Positions 22,024-32,200 are shown, counted from the first letter of the stretch. The stretch is DNA of 64,000 bases from Bradyrhizobium sp. ORS 285 (GCF_900176205.1 NZ_LT859959.1:2811001-2875000), one strand, 5' to 3'. Translations and numbers: made by a program. Notes: generated from the sequence alone by a model not told the origin.

Positions 22024-23046
22024 ATGTCCCAAGCCAAGCGCATCGTGCTCGCCGCGCGTCCCGTCGGCGAGCCCAAGCCCAGCGATTTTCGCCTCGAGGA
22101 TTACGCCGTGCCGACGCCCGGCGCCGGCGAGGTGCTGCTGCGCACGATCTGGCTGTCGCTCGATCCCTATATGCGCGGACGCATGAGCGACGGGCCGTCC
22201 TATGCCCAGCCGGTGCCGGTCGGCGGCGTGATGGAGGCGGGGACCGTGTGCGAGGTGGCGGCCTCGAACAATCCCGGCTTCAAGCCCGGCGACATCGTGC
22301 TGGCCCGCGCCGGCTGGCAGACTCATGCGATCTCCGACGGCAAGGGCCTGTCGAAGGTCGACCCGAGCCTGGCCCCGATCTCGACCGCCGTCGGCGTGCT
22401 CGGCATGCCCGGCATGACCGCCTATACCGGACTGCTCGACATCGGCCAGCCCAAGGCCGGCGAGACCGTCGTGGTCGCCGCCGCGTCCGGTGCGGTCGGC
22501 TCGGCTGTAGGCCAGATCGCCAAGATCAAGGGCGCGCGCGCCATCGGCATCGCCGGCGGCAAGGACAAATGCGACTACGTTCGATCCGAATTCGGCTTCG
22601 ACGACTGCCTCGACCATCGCGATCCCGACCTCGCCGCCAAGCTGAAAGAGGCGTGCCCGAAGGGCATCGACGTCTATTTCGAGAACGTCGGCGGCCCGGT
22701 GTTCGAGGCGGTGTTCCCGCTGTTCAACGCCTTCGCCCGCATGCCCGTCTGCGGCCTGATCGCGCATTACAACGACACCCAGTCGGCGTCGCCGAAATGG
22801 GCTGGCGCGCTGATGCGCAACGTGCTGACCAAGCGGCTCCTGATCCGCGGCTTCATCGTCTCCGACTTCGCCTCCCGCCATGGCGACTTCCTCAAGGACA
22901 TGTCGGCCTGGGTCCGCGACGGCAAGGTCAAGTACAAGGAGCACGTCACCGAGGGCCTGGAGAACGCGCCCGACGCGTTCATGGGCCTGCTCAAGGGCGC
23001 CAATTTCGGCAAGCAGCTGGTGCGGGTCGGGCCGGACAAAGCCTGA
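22024..23046 (+). CDS. NADP-dependent oxidoreductase, MDR superfamily (CurA/leukotriene B4 dehydrogenase-like)
   Basis: A 340-residue zinc-free medium-chain reductase. Seen: the family opening RIVLAARPVGEPKPSDFRLE, LSLDPYMRGRM, GMPGMTAYTGLLDIG, the nucleotide loop AAASGAVGSAVGQIAK, and YFENVGGPVFEAVFPL. No zinc-ligand Cys cluster is present. Members reduce alpha,beta-unsaturated carbonyls with NADPH in the cytoplasm. The start is preceded by AAGAGGAAA. It is a single gene between the guaB palindrome and a terminator-like hairpin. Confidence 0.9.
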   Translation: MSQAKRIVLAARPVGEPKPSDFRLEDYAVPTPGAGEVLLRTIWLSLDPYMRGRMSDGPSYAQPVPVGGVMEAGTVCEVAASNNPGFKPGDIVLARAGWQTHAISDGKGLSKVDPSLAPISTAVGVLGMPGMTAYTGLLDIGQPKAGETVVVAAASGAVGSAVGQIAKIKGARAIGIAGGKDKCDYVRSEFGFDDCLDHRDPDLAAKLKEACPKGIDVYFENVGGPVFEAVFPLFNAFARMPVCGLIAHYNDTQSASPKWAGALMRNVLTKRLLIRGFIVSDFASRHGDFLKDMSAWVRDGKVKYKEHVTEGLENAPDAFMGLLKGANFGKQLVRVGPDKA

Positions 23047-23146
23047 GGCCTGAGCCACACTTGATGTGAAAGTTCAGCGCGGCCGTAAAATCACGGGAAC
23101 CACAGCCCCTTATCGGGAGTCCTGAGGGAACCGGTTCATCCAGGAG

Positions 23147-23167
23147 GGCCCGGCACCACGCCGGGCC
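23147..23167 (+). terminator. Hairpin terminator-like structure
   Basis: A perfect 8-bp stem GGCCCGGC / GCCGGGCC with a 5-nt loop, followed by TTCGTCATT. The T run is short, so intrinsic termination would be weak. It lies about 100 bp after the oxidoreductase stop and just before the MAPEG gene ribosome-binding site. Confidence 0.5.
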
Positions 23168-23193
23168 TTCGTCATTCCAAAGGGGGATTTTCG

Positions 23194-23526
23194 ATGTCGC
23201 TGCCCATGGTGCTGCTGCCCGTCTTCGTCGAGGTTGCGCTGACCTTTGCGCTGTTGTTCTGGAATAAGAGGCGCGGCCAAGCCACGGACGCCGCCGACGA
23301 ATTCGGCCTGCCGACCTTGTTCTACGCCCTGATCGCGATTGCGCTGCCGCTGCGCCATGCCGATCTGGTCATCGTGCTGCTGTCCTGGGTGTTCGTCGTC
23401 ACCCGCTTCGTCAATGCCGGCTTCGTCCGTGGGGCGGACAAGCGCGGGCTCGCCTGGACCGCCTCGGCCCTGGTGCTGCTGGCGATGTGGCTGTATTTCG
23501 CCCTGAAGATGCTTCTCCTGATCTAG
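23194..23526 (+). CDS. MAPEG-like integral membrane protein
   Basis: A 110-residue protein with about four membrane segments and little loop sequence. The block DEFGLPTLFYALIAIALPL followed by LLSWVFVVTRFVNAGFV resembles the MAPEG pattern (NxxExPxLFY...WxFVxxRxxHA), though the usual His is replaced by Asn here. MAPEG proteins are membrane glutathione transferases or eicosanoid enzymes; bacterial members are mostly uncharacterised. The start follows AAAGGGGGAT. It is 13 bp upstream of the RsmB-type gene, so probably cotranscribed. Confidence 0.72.
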   Translation: MSLPMVLLPVFVEVALTFALLFWNKRRGQATDAADEFGLPTLFYALIAIALPLRHADLVIVLLSWVFVVTRFVNAGFVRGADKRGLAWTASALVLLAMWLYFALKMLLLI

Positions 23527-23539
23527 AACGGAATACCTG

Positions 23540-24841
23540 ATGACCCCCGCCGCCCGGCTGTCCGCCGCCATCGACATCATCGAGTCCATCGAAGCCCAGC
23601 GGGCGCCGGCGGCCAAGGCGCTGAAGGATTGGGGCACCAGCCACCGCTTCGCCGGCTCCGGCGACCGCGCCGCCATCGCAGGCCTCGTCTGGGACGTGCT
23701 CCGCCGCCGCGCCTCCAGCGCCTGGGTAATGGAGGACGACACCGCGCGGGCGCGGGTGCTCGGCATGCTCAAGCTCGAGCGCGGCCTGGATGTGCCGACC
23801 ATCGCCGCGATGTGCGACGGCAGCCGCTTCGCCCCGCCGCCGCTGTCGCCGGCCGAGGAGAAGGCGCTGGCCTCGCGCACCACCGAAGGCGCGCCGCCGC
23901 CGGTCGCCGGCGACTATCCCGACTGGCTCGACCCGTGTCTTTCGGCGGTGTTCGGTGACGACCGCGTCGCCGAAGCCATGGCAATGGCCAGCCGCGCGCC
24001 GCTCGACCTCCGCGTCAACTCGCTGAAGGCCAAGCGCGAGAAGGTGCAGGCCTCGCTGAAGCATCTCGGCGCCCAGCCGACGCCCTGGTCGCCGCTCGGC
24101 CTGCGCATCACCCTCGGGGCTGACGCGCGCAATCCGGGCGTCCATGCCGAGGAGGACTTCATCAAGGGCGCCATCGAGGTCCAGGACGAGGGCTCGCAGC
24201 TCGCGGCTTTGTTCACCGCCGCCAAACCCGGCGAGCAGGTCATCGACCTCTGCGCCGGCGCCGGCGGCAAGACGCTGGCTTTGGCCGCGATGATGGGCGG
24301 CAAGGGCCGCCTGATCGCCACCGACGCCGACAAGCGCCAGCTCGCGCCCATCCACGAGCGGCTGTCCCGCGCCGGCGTCCACAACGCTGAGATCCGCGCG
24401 CCCAAAGGCGACGCCGACCCGCTTGCCGACATCAAGGCCTCGGCTGACCTTGTGGTGATCGACGCCCCGTGCACGGGCACCGGCACCTGGCGCCGCAACC
24501 CCGACGCCAAATGGCGCATGCGCCCCGGCGCTTTGGAGATCCGGTTGAAGGACCAGGCCGAGGTGCTCGACCGCGCCGCAGGCCTCGTCAAACCCGGCGG
24601 CCGCATCGCCTACATCACCTGCTCGGTGCTGCAGCCGGAAAACGGTGACCAGGTGCGGGCGTTCGTGGCGCGCCACCCCGAATTCACCATCCAGCCCCCC
24701 GACCAGACCGCCACCGTCCTCTGGGACAAGGCCGAAGCTTTCGCCGAGGCCGCCCTGCAGACCCCCGAAGGCTGGCTGATGACCCCCCGCCGGACGGGCA
24801 CGGATGGGTTTTTCGTGTCGGTCTTGAAGAAGCAGGCCTAG
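23540..24841 (+). CDS. rsmB: RsmB/NOP-family RNA (cytosine-C5)-methyltransferase
   Basis: A 433-residue SAM-dependent m5C RNA methyltransferase. An N-terminal NusB-like helical part (about 1-140) precedes the catalytic domain with VIDLCAGAGGKTLALAA (SAM loop), VVIDAPCTGTGTWRRNPDAKWR (Cys311, release) and YITCSVLQPENGDQV (Cys361, nucleophile). This matches the RsmB group that methylates C967 of 16S rRNA; the exact target base is inferred from family only. It lies between guaB and guaA, as in many Rhizobiales. Confidence 0.88.
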   Translation: MTPAARLSAAIDIIESIEAQRAPAAKALKDWGTSHRFAGSGDRAAIAGLVWDVLRRRASSAWVMEDDTARARVLGMLKLERGLDVPTIAAMCDGSRFAPPPLSPAEEKALASRTTEGAPPPVAGDYPDWLDPCLSAVFGDDRVAEAMAMASRAPLDLRVNSLKAKREKVQASLKHLGAQPTPWSPLGLRITLGADARNPGVHAEEDFIKGAIEVQDEGSQLAALFTAAKPGEQVIDLCAGAGGKTLALAAMMGGKGRLIATDADKRQLAPIHERLSRAGVHNAEIRAPKGDADPLADIKASADLVVIDAPCTGTGTWRRNPDAKWRMRPGALEIRLKDQAEVLDRAAGLVKPGGRIAYITCSVLQPENGDQVRAFVARHPEFTIQPPDQTATVLWDKAEAFAEAALQTPEGWLMTPRRTGTDGFFVSVLKKQA

Positions 24842-24856
24842 CCCCGCCAAGACTGC

Positions 24857-25018
24857 CGTAGGGTGGGCAAAGGCGCTGCCGTGCCGTCTCCGTGCACGAC
24901 ACGGGTCATGGCGCCGTGCCCACCATCTCACCGCAGCGACCGCCGCCCAACGGTGGGCACGGCGCGCGCCAGCGTGCCCCAAACAACCGTCGTGCCCCGC
25001 GCCTTTGCCCACCCTACG
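24857..25018. repeat. Long inverted repeat, 20-bp perfect arms
   Basis: CGTAGGGTGGGCAAAGGCGC at 24857-24876 is exactly complemented at 24999-25018. The interior also carries GTGGGCACGGCGC / GCGCCGTGCCCAC arms, so the whole 160 bp can form a branched hairpin. It directly follows the rsmB stop. This and the next element fill the 503-bp gap before guaA; no gene was seen there. Confidence 0.85.
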
Positions 25019-25050
25019 CCCCCGCTTCCTCCGGAGCTGCCTATGACTGC

Positions 25051-25230
25051 GCCCTCTCCCCTTGCGGGAGAGGGCATGTAGGACGGTTCAGCAAGCTCGG
25101 TTGGGTGAGGGGTATGCTTCCACGCGCGTCGCTCGCCGAGAGAAACCCCTCACCTAACCGCATGCGCGGATCGGCCGTACATGCCCTCTCCCACCCTGGC
25201 GAAGCTTTGCTTCGCCTTGGGGGAGAGGGC
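25051..25230. repeat. Palindromic element of the GCCCTCTCCC family
   Basis: The outer arm GCCCTCTCCC at 25051 matches GGGAGAGGGC ending at 25230. Inner arms TTGGGTGAGGGGT and ACCCCTCACCTAA, and ATGTA/TACAT, extend the pairing. It has a local hairpin CTCTCCCCTTGCGGGAGAG. The same core is found at 15955-16080. Confidence 0.8.
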
Positions 25231-25344
25231 ACTGCATCGAACAGTGCGACGGCCTACCGCGCGTTCGCATCTCATTCCACACGCCGGTGCATGACATCAA
25301 CCCAAAGGGTTGCGAGTCCCCCCGCAGCGGCGTAATTCCTTGCC

Positions 25345-26949
25345 ATGACAGCCCCAGCCAACACCCCGACCGCCGCCGCCACCGACACCTCCGTGGCCGC
25401 GCTCCACGACAAGATCCTGATCGTCGATTTCGGCAGCCAGGTCACGCAGCTGATCGCGCGCCGGGTGCGCGAGGACGGCGTGTATTGCGAGATCGTGCCG
25501 TTCCAGAAGGCGGAGGCCGCCTTCCGGCAGATGAACCCGAAGGCCGTGATCCTATCCGGCGGCCCCGAATCCGTCCATGAGGCCGGCTCGCCGCGCGCCC
25601 CGCAGCTGATCTTCGAGTCCGGCGTCCCGGTGATGGGCATCTGCTACGGCCAGATGACGATGGCCGCCCAGCTCGGCGGCACCGTCGAGGGCGGCCACCA
25701 CCGCGAGTTCGGCCGCGCCGACGTCGAGGTGAAAACCAACAGCCTGCTGTTCGACGGCGTCTGGCAGCCGGGCGAGCAGCACCAGGTGTGGATGAGCCAT
25801 GGCGACCGCATCACCCAGATGCCGCCGGGCTTCTCGGTCGCCGGCGTCTCGCCGAACGCGCCCTTCGCCGTGATCCAGGATGAGACGCGCAAATATTACG
25901 GCCTGATGTTCCACCCCGAAGTGGTGCACACGCCCGACGGCGCCAAGCTGATCCGCAACTTCGTCCGCAACATCGCCGGCCTCGGCGGCGACTGGACCAT
26001 GCACGCCTTCCGCGACGAGGAGATCAAGAAGATCCGCGCGCAGGTCGGCAAGGGCAAGGTGATCTGCGGCCTCTCCGGCGGCGTCGATTCCGCTGTTGCC
26101 GCCGTGCTGATCCACGAGGCGATCGGCGACCAGCTCACCTGTGTGTTCGTCGACCACGGCCTGCTCCGGCTCAACGAGGCCGAGACCGTCGTCGATCTCT
26201 TCAGGCACCACTACAACATCCCCCTGGTGCATGTGGACGCCTCGAAGCTGTTCCTCGGCGAGCTCGCAGGGGTCACCGACCCGGAAGCGAAGCGCAAGAC
26301 CATCGGACGACTCTTCATCGACGTGTTCGAGGCGGAAGCAAAGAAGATCGGCGGCGCCGATTTCCTGGCGCAAGGCACGCTCTATCCCGACGTGATCGAG
26401 AGCGTCTCCTTCACCGGCGGCCCCTCGGTGACGATCAAGTCGCACCACAATGTCGGCGGCCTCCCGGCGCGTATGAATATGAAGCTGGTCGAGCCGTTGC
26501 GCGAATTGTTCAAGGACGAGGTCCGCGTGCTCGGCCGCGAGCTCGGCCTTCCCGACGTGTTCGTCGGCCGCCACCCGTTCCCGGGCCCCGGCCTCGCCAT
26601 CCGCTGCCCCGGCGAGATCACGACAGACAAGCTCGACATCCTGCGCAAGGCCGACGCCATCTACATCGACGAGATCCGCAAAGCCGGCCTCTACGACACC
26701 ATCTGGCAAGCCTTCGCCGTGCTGCTCCCCGTCAAGACCGTCGGCGTCATGGGCGACGGCCGCACCTACGACTACGTGGTGGGCCTGCGCGCCGTCACCT
26801 CGACGGACGGCATGACGGCGGACTTCTATCCATTCGATATGAAGTTTTTGGGGAACACGGCGACGCGCATCATCAACGAGGTGAAGGGCGTGAATAGGGT
26901 GGTGTACGACGTGACGAGCAAGCCGCCGGGGACGATTGAGTGGGAATAA
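25345..26949 (+). CDS. guaA: GMP synthase (glutamine-hydrolysing)
   Basis: A 534-residue enzyme that amidates XMP to GMP using glutamine and ATP. Seen: class I glutamine amidotransferase domain with [16 protein letters not shown], nucleophile Cys100 in GICYGQM and the MFHPEVVHT His-Glu pair; ATP pyrophosphatase loop SGGVDS at 244-249; HHNVGGLP; and the dimerisation domain ending in KPPGTIEWE. The extra about 20 N-terminal residues before [10 protein letters not shown] are loosely conserved, so a later start is possible. The 3' end is a known integration site for genomic islands, and an integrase gene follows directly. Confidence 0.97.
   Translation: MTAPANTPTAAATDTSVAALHDKILIVDFGSQVTQLIARRVREDGVYCEIVPFQKAEAAFRQMNPKAVILSGGPESVHEAGSPRAPQLIFESGVPVMGICYGQMTMAAQLGGTVEGGHHREFGRADVEVKTNSLLFDGVWQPGEQHQVWMSHGDRITQMPPGFSVAGVSPNAPFAVIQDETRKYYGLMFHPEVVHTPDGAKLIRNFVRNIAGLGGDWTMHAFRDEEIKKIRAQVGKGKVICGLSGGVDSAVAAVLIHEAIGDQLTCVFVDHGLLRLNEAETVVDLFRHHYNIPLVHVDASKLFLGELAGVTDPEAKRKTIGRLFIDVFEAEAKKIGGADFLAQGTLYPDVIESVSFTGGPSVTIKSHHNVGGLPARMNMKLVEPLRELFKDEVRVLGRELGLPDVFVGRHPFPGPGLAIRCPGEITTDKLDILRKADAIYIDEIRKAGLYDTIWQAFAVLLPVKTVGVMGDGRTYDYVVGLRAVTSTDGMTADFYPFDMKFLGNTATRIINEVKGVNRVVYDVTSKPPGTIEWE
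26836..26949 (+). other. Candidate attL: 3' end of guaA with changed codon choice
   Basis: The last 38 codons of guaA use TTT, TTG, GGG, AGG, AAT and ATT, codons that are rare in the preceding 490 codons, where TTC, CTG, GGC, CGC, AAC and ATC dominate. The protein sequence is unchanged and normal for GuaA. A 3' end supplied by an incoming island would look like this. The integrase starts 292 bp downstream. No second copy of the sequence was found in the window, so the att pair is unproven. Confidence 0.45.
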
Positions 26950-27115
26950 TTCGCGGCTAGCCAGAGCTAGCCGGATCTACTCAAATCTACGCTCTAACTG
27001 CCTGAAACGAAAAATAAAATTTGCCGGCACCTATCGCGGACTATCGGTGGACCAAGGTCTCCGGTGCCGGACTGTTTGACGGCATGGGCTACCTTATTCT
27101 CATCCCGTTTTGATC

Positions 27116-27156
27116 AATACCGTCAGCTCGAAATGAGCCCTGACGGTATTTTTTTT
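27116..27156 (+). terminator. Strong rho-independent terminator
   Basis: A perfect 11-bp inverted repeat AATACCGTCAG / CTGACGGTATT (27116-27126 and 27140-27150) with a 13-nt loop is followed by an unbroken run of T to 27156. It lies between guaA and the integrase gene. The AT-rich tail contrasts with the surrounding GC-rich DNA and marks island sequence. Confidence 0.9.
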
Positions 27157-27241
27157 GGTCCAACCGATTGAAATAGCGTCGCTTTCCTTCAGATCCGCGG
27201 CCGAAAACGGCATGACGGTATCGAACCCAGAAGGCGGACAA

Positions 27242-28498
27242 ATGCTGACCGATGCTGCGCTTAAGCACCTGAGACCAAAAGAGAAGTCCTACAAGGTGAC
27301 GGATCGGGACGGCATGTACGTCCTCGTCAGTACGAAGGGCTCGATCTCCTTCCGGCTCGACTACCGTATGAACGGACGCAGGGAAACCATCACCTTCGGC
27401 AAATACGGTCCGGCCGACCTGTCGCTTGCGCGAGCAAGAGAGCTCTGCATCGACGCCAGGCGCGCCATCAAGGAGGGGCGGTCGCCAGCCATCGAGAAGC
27501 AGCGCGCCAAACGGCGCCTGATGGAAGCCAAGGCGTTCGGCGAGTTCGGTGAGAAGTGGCTTACGGCGGCTCCGATGGCGGACAGCACGCGGGCGATGCG
27601 TCGTTCAATCTTCGAGCGCGAGCTGTTGCCACCTTGGCGCAAGCGGCTTTTATCGGAAATCACGCCAGACGATTTGCGAAAGCACTGTGCGGCCATCGTT
27701 GAGCGGGGCGCGCCGGCAACTGCGATTCACGTCCGCGACATCGTCAAGCAGATCTACGGCTTTGCCATTCTGCACGGCGAGAAGGTCGCCAATCCTGCAG
27801 ACGACGTTGGACCATCTTCGATCGCGCAGTTCGTCCCTCGCGATCGCTCGCTGTCGCCGTCAGAGATCCGCATCATGCTCAAGCAGCTGGAGCACGTTGC
27901 GACGCTCCCGACCATCCGGCTAGGCGTCAGGCTCTATCTTCTCTCCATGGTGCGGAAAAGCGAATTGCAGGATGCGACGTGGGACGAGGTCGACTTCGAG
28001 AATGCCGTTTGGACCATCCCAAAGGAGCGGATGAAGCGGTCGAAGGCGCACAACGTGTACCTCTCGCGACAAATGCTCGATATCTTCATCGCGCTTAAGA
28101 CCTGCGCCGGCAATTCGCGATATGTGTTTCCGTCCCGGTATGATGCCGACAGCACGATGTCACGGGCGACCTTCAATCGCGTCACCACCGCGGTCGTCGA
28201 GCGCGCTCGGACAGAGGGGCTGCCGCTCGAACATTTCACGGTCCACGACCTCAGGCGGACAGCGTCGACGCTGCTCAATGAGCTTGGGTTCAACAGCGAT
28301 TGGATCGAGAAGTGCCTGGCGCACGAGGATGGTCGTTCGTCACGTGGGGTCTACAACAAGGCGGAGTACGAGCTGCAGCGCCGGCATATGATGCAGGAGT
28401 GGTCGAACATCATCGACGCATGGGTCGGAGGTCAAAAGTACTCGCCAACCCTCAGTCCGCCTTCGATGCCGATCTTCGAGCCCGATCCTGCCCTTTGA
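27242..28498 (+). CDS. P4-type tyrosine recombinase (island integrase)
   Basis: A 418-residue site-specific recombinase starting at MLTDAALKHLRPKEK (27242) after GAAGGCGG. An N-terminal arm-binding domain (DUF4102-like: YKVTDRDGMYVLVS, FRLDYRMNGRRETITFGKYG, LSLARARELCIDARR) precedes a SAM-like core domain and the catalytic domain. Catalytic residues seen: Arg238 (SMVRKSEL), His335 and Arg338 (HDLRR), His361 (LAHED) and Tyr371 (GVYNKAEY). All are present, so it should be active. Placement directly behind guaA, convergent with an alpA-like gene, fits a guaA-targeting island. Confidence 0.93.
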   Translation: MLTDAALKHLRPKEKSYKVTDRDGMYVLVSTKGSISFRLDYRMNGRRETITFGKYGPADLSLARARELCIDARRAIKEGRSPAIEKQRAKRRLMEAKAFGEFGEKWLTAAPMADSTRAMRRSIFERELLPPWRKRLLSEITPDDLRKHCAAIVERGAPATAIHVRDIVKQIYGFAILHGEKVANPADDVGPSSIAQFVPRDRSLSPSEIRIMLKQLEHVATLPTIRLGVRLYLLSMVRKSELQDATWDEVDFENAVWTIPKERMKRSKAHNVYLSRQMLDIFIALKTCAGNSRYVFPSRYDADSTMSRATFNRVTTAVVERARTEGLPLEHFTVHDLRRTASTLLNELGFNSDWIEKCLAHEDGRSSRGVYNKAEYELQRRHMMQEWSNIIDAWVGGQKYSPTLSPPSMPIFEPDPAL

Positions 28499-28748
28499 CG
28501 GGACGGTTTCGTCGCAGTTTTACGTCTGGATGCGGAGCGCGGGTGAGGGGCGCGCTCCGGCGCTGCAGAAGCCAAGCTTCCACTTCGCTCAGGTCCCACA
28601 CGACGCAGCGAGGAGAGAGGGCGAAGCGTCGCGGAAATTCGCCGCGCTGCTCCATCTCGTAGATGGTGCTGTCGGCGAGAGGGACCATTTCGCGGAGCTG
28701 ATGCCGCCGGATTGTTCGTCTTAGTACCGTGCCTTCCTGGTGAGCCAT
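28452..28748 (-). CDS. AlpA-like helix-turn-helix regulator
   Basis: A 98-residue protein. The core LREMVPLADSTIYEMEQRGEFPRRFALSPRCVVWDLSEVEAWLLQR matches the MerR-like/AlpA HTH pattern (LxxxxxxSxxTIYxxxxxGxFPxxxxLxxxxxxWxxxEVxxWL). A basic tail follows. AlpA proteins of P4-like islands activate the integrase or control excision. It is convergent with the integrase and overlaps its 3' end by 47 bp, so mutual antisense effects are possible. Confidence 0.85.
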   Translation of the reverse strand: MAHQEGTVLRRTIRRHQLREMVPLADSTIYEMEQRGEFPRRFALSPRCVVWDLSEVEAWLLQRRSAPLTRAPHPDVKLRRNRPVKGQDRARRSASKAD

Positions 28749-28892
28749 GAGCGATCCCCCTGTCTGCCAAACGCAGCAACTGAATTCGATTCAACTCGAA
28801 TGAACAGCGATACCTTTATCGGTGCAGCAATCGGAAGTGCCTGCCAACGAATGAAAGCAATCGGCTGCTCTAGCGGGTTCGAGGCGGAAGAA

Positions 28893-29236
28893 TCACCGGA
28901 CTTTATCGAACTCGGCCATTGGACGGCATCCGATCGGATCTGCGATCCATCGGTTGATTTCGGATTCATGCAATAGGCCGCGTTGGTGCTGACCTTGAGC
29001 CGGGCCGGGAACGTGCCCTCGGCGATCTCGCGGTATATCGTCGACCGGGACAGCCCGGTCCTAGCCAGGACGCTCTTTATCCGGATAATGCGGTCTGGTT
29101 CGCGTCTGGTCTCGCTGCCTCTTGCTGGCTGTTCCTGACGCCTACTGAGAGTAGACAGGCCAACAGTTGCAGGTGGACAAGAGGATCTAGCGCGTCGCCA
29201 AGCGAGCGCAGAGGCGGCGGCAAACAGGTGAGTCAC
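28893..29236 (-). pseudogene. AlpA-like regulator broken by a one-base deletion
   Basis: The frame reads RIIRIKSVLARTGLSRSTIYREIAEGTFPARLKVSTNAAY, a textbook AlpA N-terminal HTH, and then changes to unrelated sequence after codon TAT near 28972. In the next frame the expected ending appears at once (HESEINRWIADPIGCRPMAEF, stop at 28893). Adding one G after TATTG restores TGG and the whole domain. The original frame instead continues to 28721 as non-AlpA sequence. The 5' part overlaps the traA stop by 4 bp; the true start may be internal. A sequencing error is the alternative explanation. Confidence 0.75.
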
Positions 29237-32200
29237 AATCCGAGCCCTCGGCCTCGACCGATGTCGATGCCATGAGCGAAGGCCAATTGCTGGCCGAGCC
29301 GGCGGCCCGATTCGAACGGGATGCCAAGGTCGTTCTTGCGGCTCGCAAGGATAGATTCCAGTTGCGGATCGCGTTCGAGGCTTTTGGCCATGTCGCCCAT
29401 TGCAGAGCGTGTGGTTCTGTAGCCGGCCATGTCGCCAGCCTGGTACTGGCGCCGGCTGGCCTGATCGAGCTTCTGCCAGCGTTCCACGAAACGGTCGGCG
29501 CGGCGGCTCGGATACATGCGCAGTTCGCTTTCCAGCTGGAGCGCGCGCACAGCCCGGCTGACCTGACCACCGGCCGCCTCACGAGCGAGCTCCGGGTTTC
29601 TCCTGTAGGCGGCTTCGGCGTCGTGCGAGCCAAAGGGCCGCACGTCCTCGAAAGCTCGGCGGGCCTCCTGCAGCTCCTTCATTTGCGCAGGGTTGGCTGC
29701 GTCACCCATCTCCTGCGCCGTGAAGATGGCGTCCACAGCGCGGGCATGGCGCACGAGCGCTCGGGTGCGCAACCGGCGTATGTCCTTTTCCGGGTCCGCC
29801 GCGACCTTGCGTTCCGGCCTGCCGATATCGCGCCCGGTGGCTGCCCTACCGCTGCTTTCCCGTTCCGGCGTGTCCCGCCCTGGCCGCCGTCCGTCATCCG
29901 CTCCGAGAGTATCTGCAGGTGAGCGCAGGCCGTCGAGCATGTCGCGCAGCTTCTCGGGCACGAGATTGCGCACAATCTCGGCCACGCGCTCGCCGAACGT
30001 GATCCCGCGCCGCTCGGCGTAGCTCTGGACCGGATCGGCAAGATCGTAATCCGAGGCCATGTCTTTGACGCGGTCGCGCGACAGGACGCGGCTGAGCCGG
30101 TCCGCATTGGCAAAATCATCGCGACCATAATGCATGTCCACCCCGTCGCGGTGCCGCGAAAGCGCGACATAGCTGCTGTGGGCATCCAAGCCGGGCGTCG
30201 CCAGGACATGGACGCGGTCGACCGTCATGCCCTGCGCCTTGTGGATCGTCGCGGCATAGCCATGGTCGAGCCGGTTGTAATCCTTCAGATCGAAGCGCAC
30301 GGACCGGCCATCGTCGGTCTGCACGGTCATGGATTGCGCGCTGACCTGCTCGATCGTCCCGAGCGTGCCGTTCTTAACGCCAAGCCCGCGCTCGTTCTGC
30401 AGGAACATGATGCGGTCGCCGCTGGCAAATGTTCTCGCGCCGCGCTCGACTGTCACATGCACCTCGTTGCCGAGATCACCCGCAGCCCGCATCCGTTCGC
30501 GTGCCGCTTCGTTCAGGATGCGGACCTCGCCGTTCGTGTGGGTCAGGATGATCCGGCTCCGATCCGGTGACGCCTGCCGCTCGCGATCCCAGCGCTCGAT
30601 CAGATCGCCGCGCGCCTGCTCGCGGGTCTCGCCTTCATGCACCATGCCGTGGGAGCGGTAGGTCTCGAGCGCATGGCTCACTTTGCCGGTCGCCAGATCG
30701 CGCGTGGCGCCGCGCTGCCAGTCTTCCCGCTGACGGCGCACGTCACCGATTTCGGCGCCGCCGTGACGCTCATGGATGGAGCGGAAGGCAGCACCCGCTT
30801 CGATCGCCTGCAGTTGTTGCGGATCGCCGACGAGCACCACCTTGGCACCGGCTTCGGCCGCATGCGACAGCACGCGCTCGAGCTGGCGCGTGCCGACCAT
30901 TCCTGCCTCGTCGATGACAAGTACATCGCGCGAATTGAGCAGATCACGGCCCTGTTCCCAGCCATGCTCCAGGCTGGCGATCGTGCGCGACACAATGCCC
31001 GATCCGCTTCCGAGATTTTCTGCGGCAATGCCGGACAGCGCCACGCCCCGGACCTCGAAGCCGGCCGCTTCCCACGCCTCCCGCGCCACTCCCAGCATGG
31101 CGCTCTTTCCCGTCCCGGCATGGCCGACCACGACGCCGAGATCGCGTCCATCCGTAACGTGCGCAAGCGCCTCGGCCTGCTCGGACGACAGCACCAAGCC
31201 ACGCGCTTGCGCACCCACCAAAGCGGCTTGGCGGTCGAGATCGCGCACCTCATGGCGCGACCGATCCGCCATCCGTTCAGCGGCCCGATGCAGGCGCTGT
31301 TCCGTCCCGATCATTCCGCGGGTGGTGAACCGATCCTCGCCGCGCCCATCCTTGCCGAGCTCGACCAGATCGGGCGCTCTCTGCATCGCACCCATGACCT
31401 CGTTGAACTGGTCGAGCCCGTCGCTGTGCCGGTGCGCGAACTTTGCCAGGTCGCGGCGGGTGAAGGTCGATTGCTGCTGGGTGATGGCGTCCAGTCCAAG
31501 CGACGGATCGGCGATGATCCGCGCGCCGTTGTTCCGCGCGATCTCGCGGTGCATCTCGGCCCGATCGGCCTCAGACCCTTCGCTCGCAATGCCCCGACCT
31601 TCAATCCGCTTCGCCGGCGCGCCGATCTGGCTTTGCGGCTCCAGCGCAATGCCTTGAGCTTCCAGGCTGCGATGATCGATCCGCGCGTCGATGTCGAGCT
31701 CGGCCAGCCGCTCGTTGGCGAGCGCGGCCCAACGTTCGCGCCAGCGCTCGACCATCTCTGTCCGGTTCCAGCCCCGGACCTTTTTGCCAAAGCCGTTCTC
31801 GTCGACCGCGCGCATCGTGAGCATCACATGGACATGGGGCTTCGGCATGCCGTCGTCGGCCCTGTCCCAATGCAGATTGAGATCAGCAACCATGCCCACA
31901 TCGACGAACTCGCTCTGAACGAAGTCCCGAGCCAGGGCGATGCCCTGCGCCTCGCTCAGCTCGCGCGGAAGGGCAAACTCGACCTCGCGGGCCAGCTGCG
32001 CGTCCTTGCGGACCTCGGACGCTTCGACATCGTTCCAGAGCCGCTCGCGGTCGCTCCAGGCCTCCGGCGCATTCTCCGGCAGCATCACCTCGGAATGGAC
32101 GACGCCGCGCTTGCCGGAAAAATCCTGATCACGGCCGAGCCGTTCATCGCGCAGCCGCGAGCCGGAGCGGTAGGCGGCTGAAGCCACCGCGCTGCTCCCG

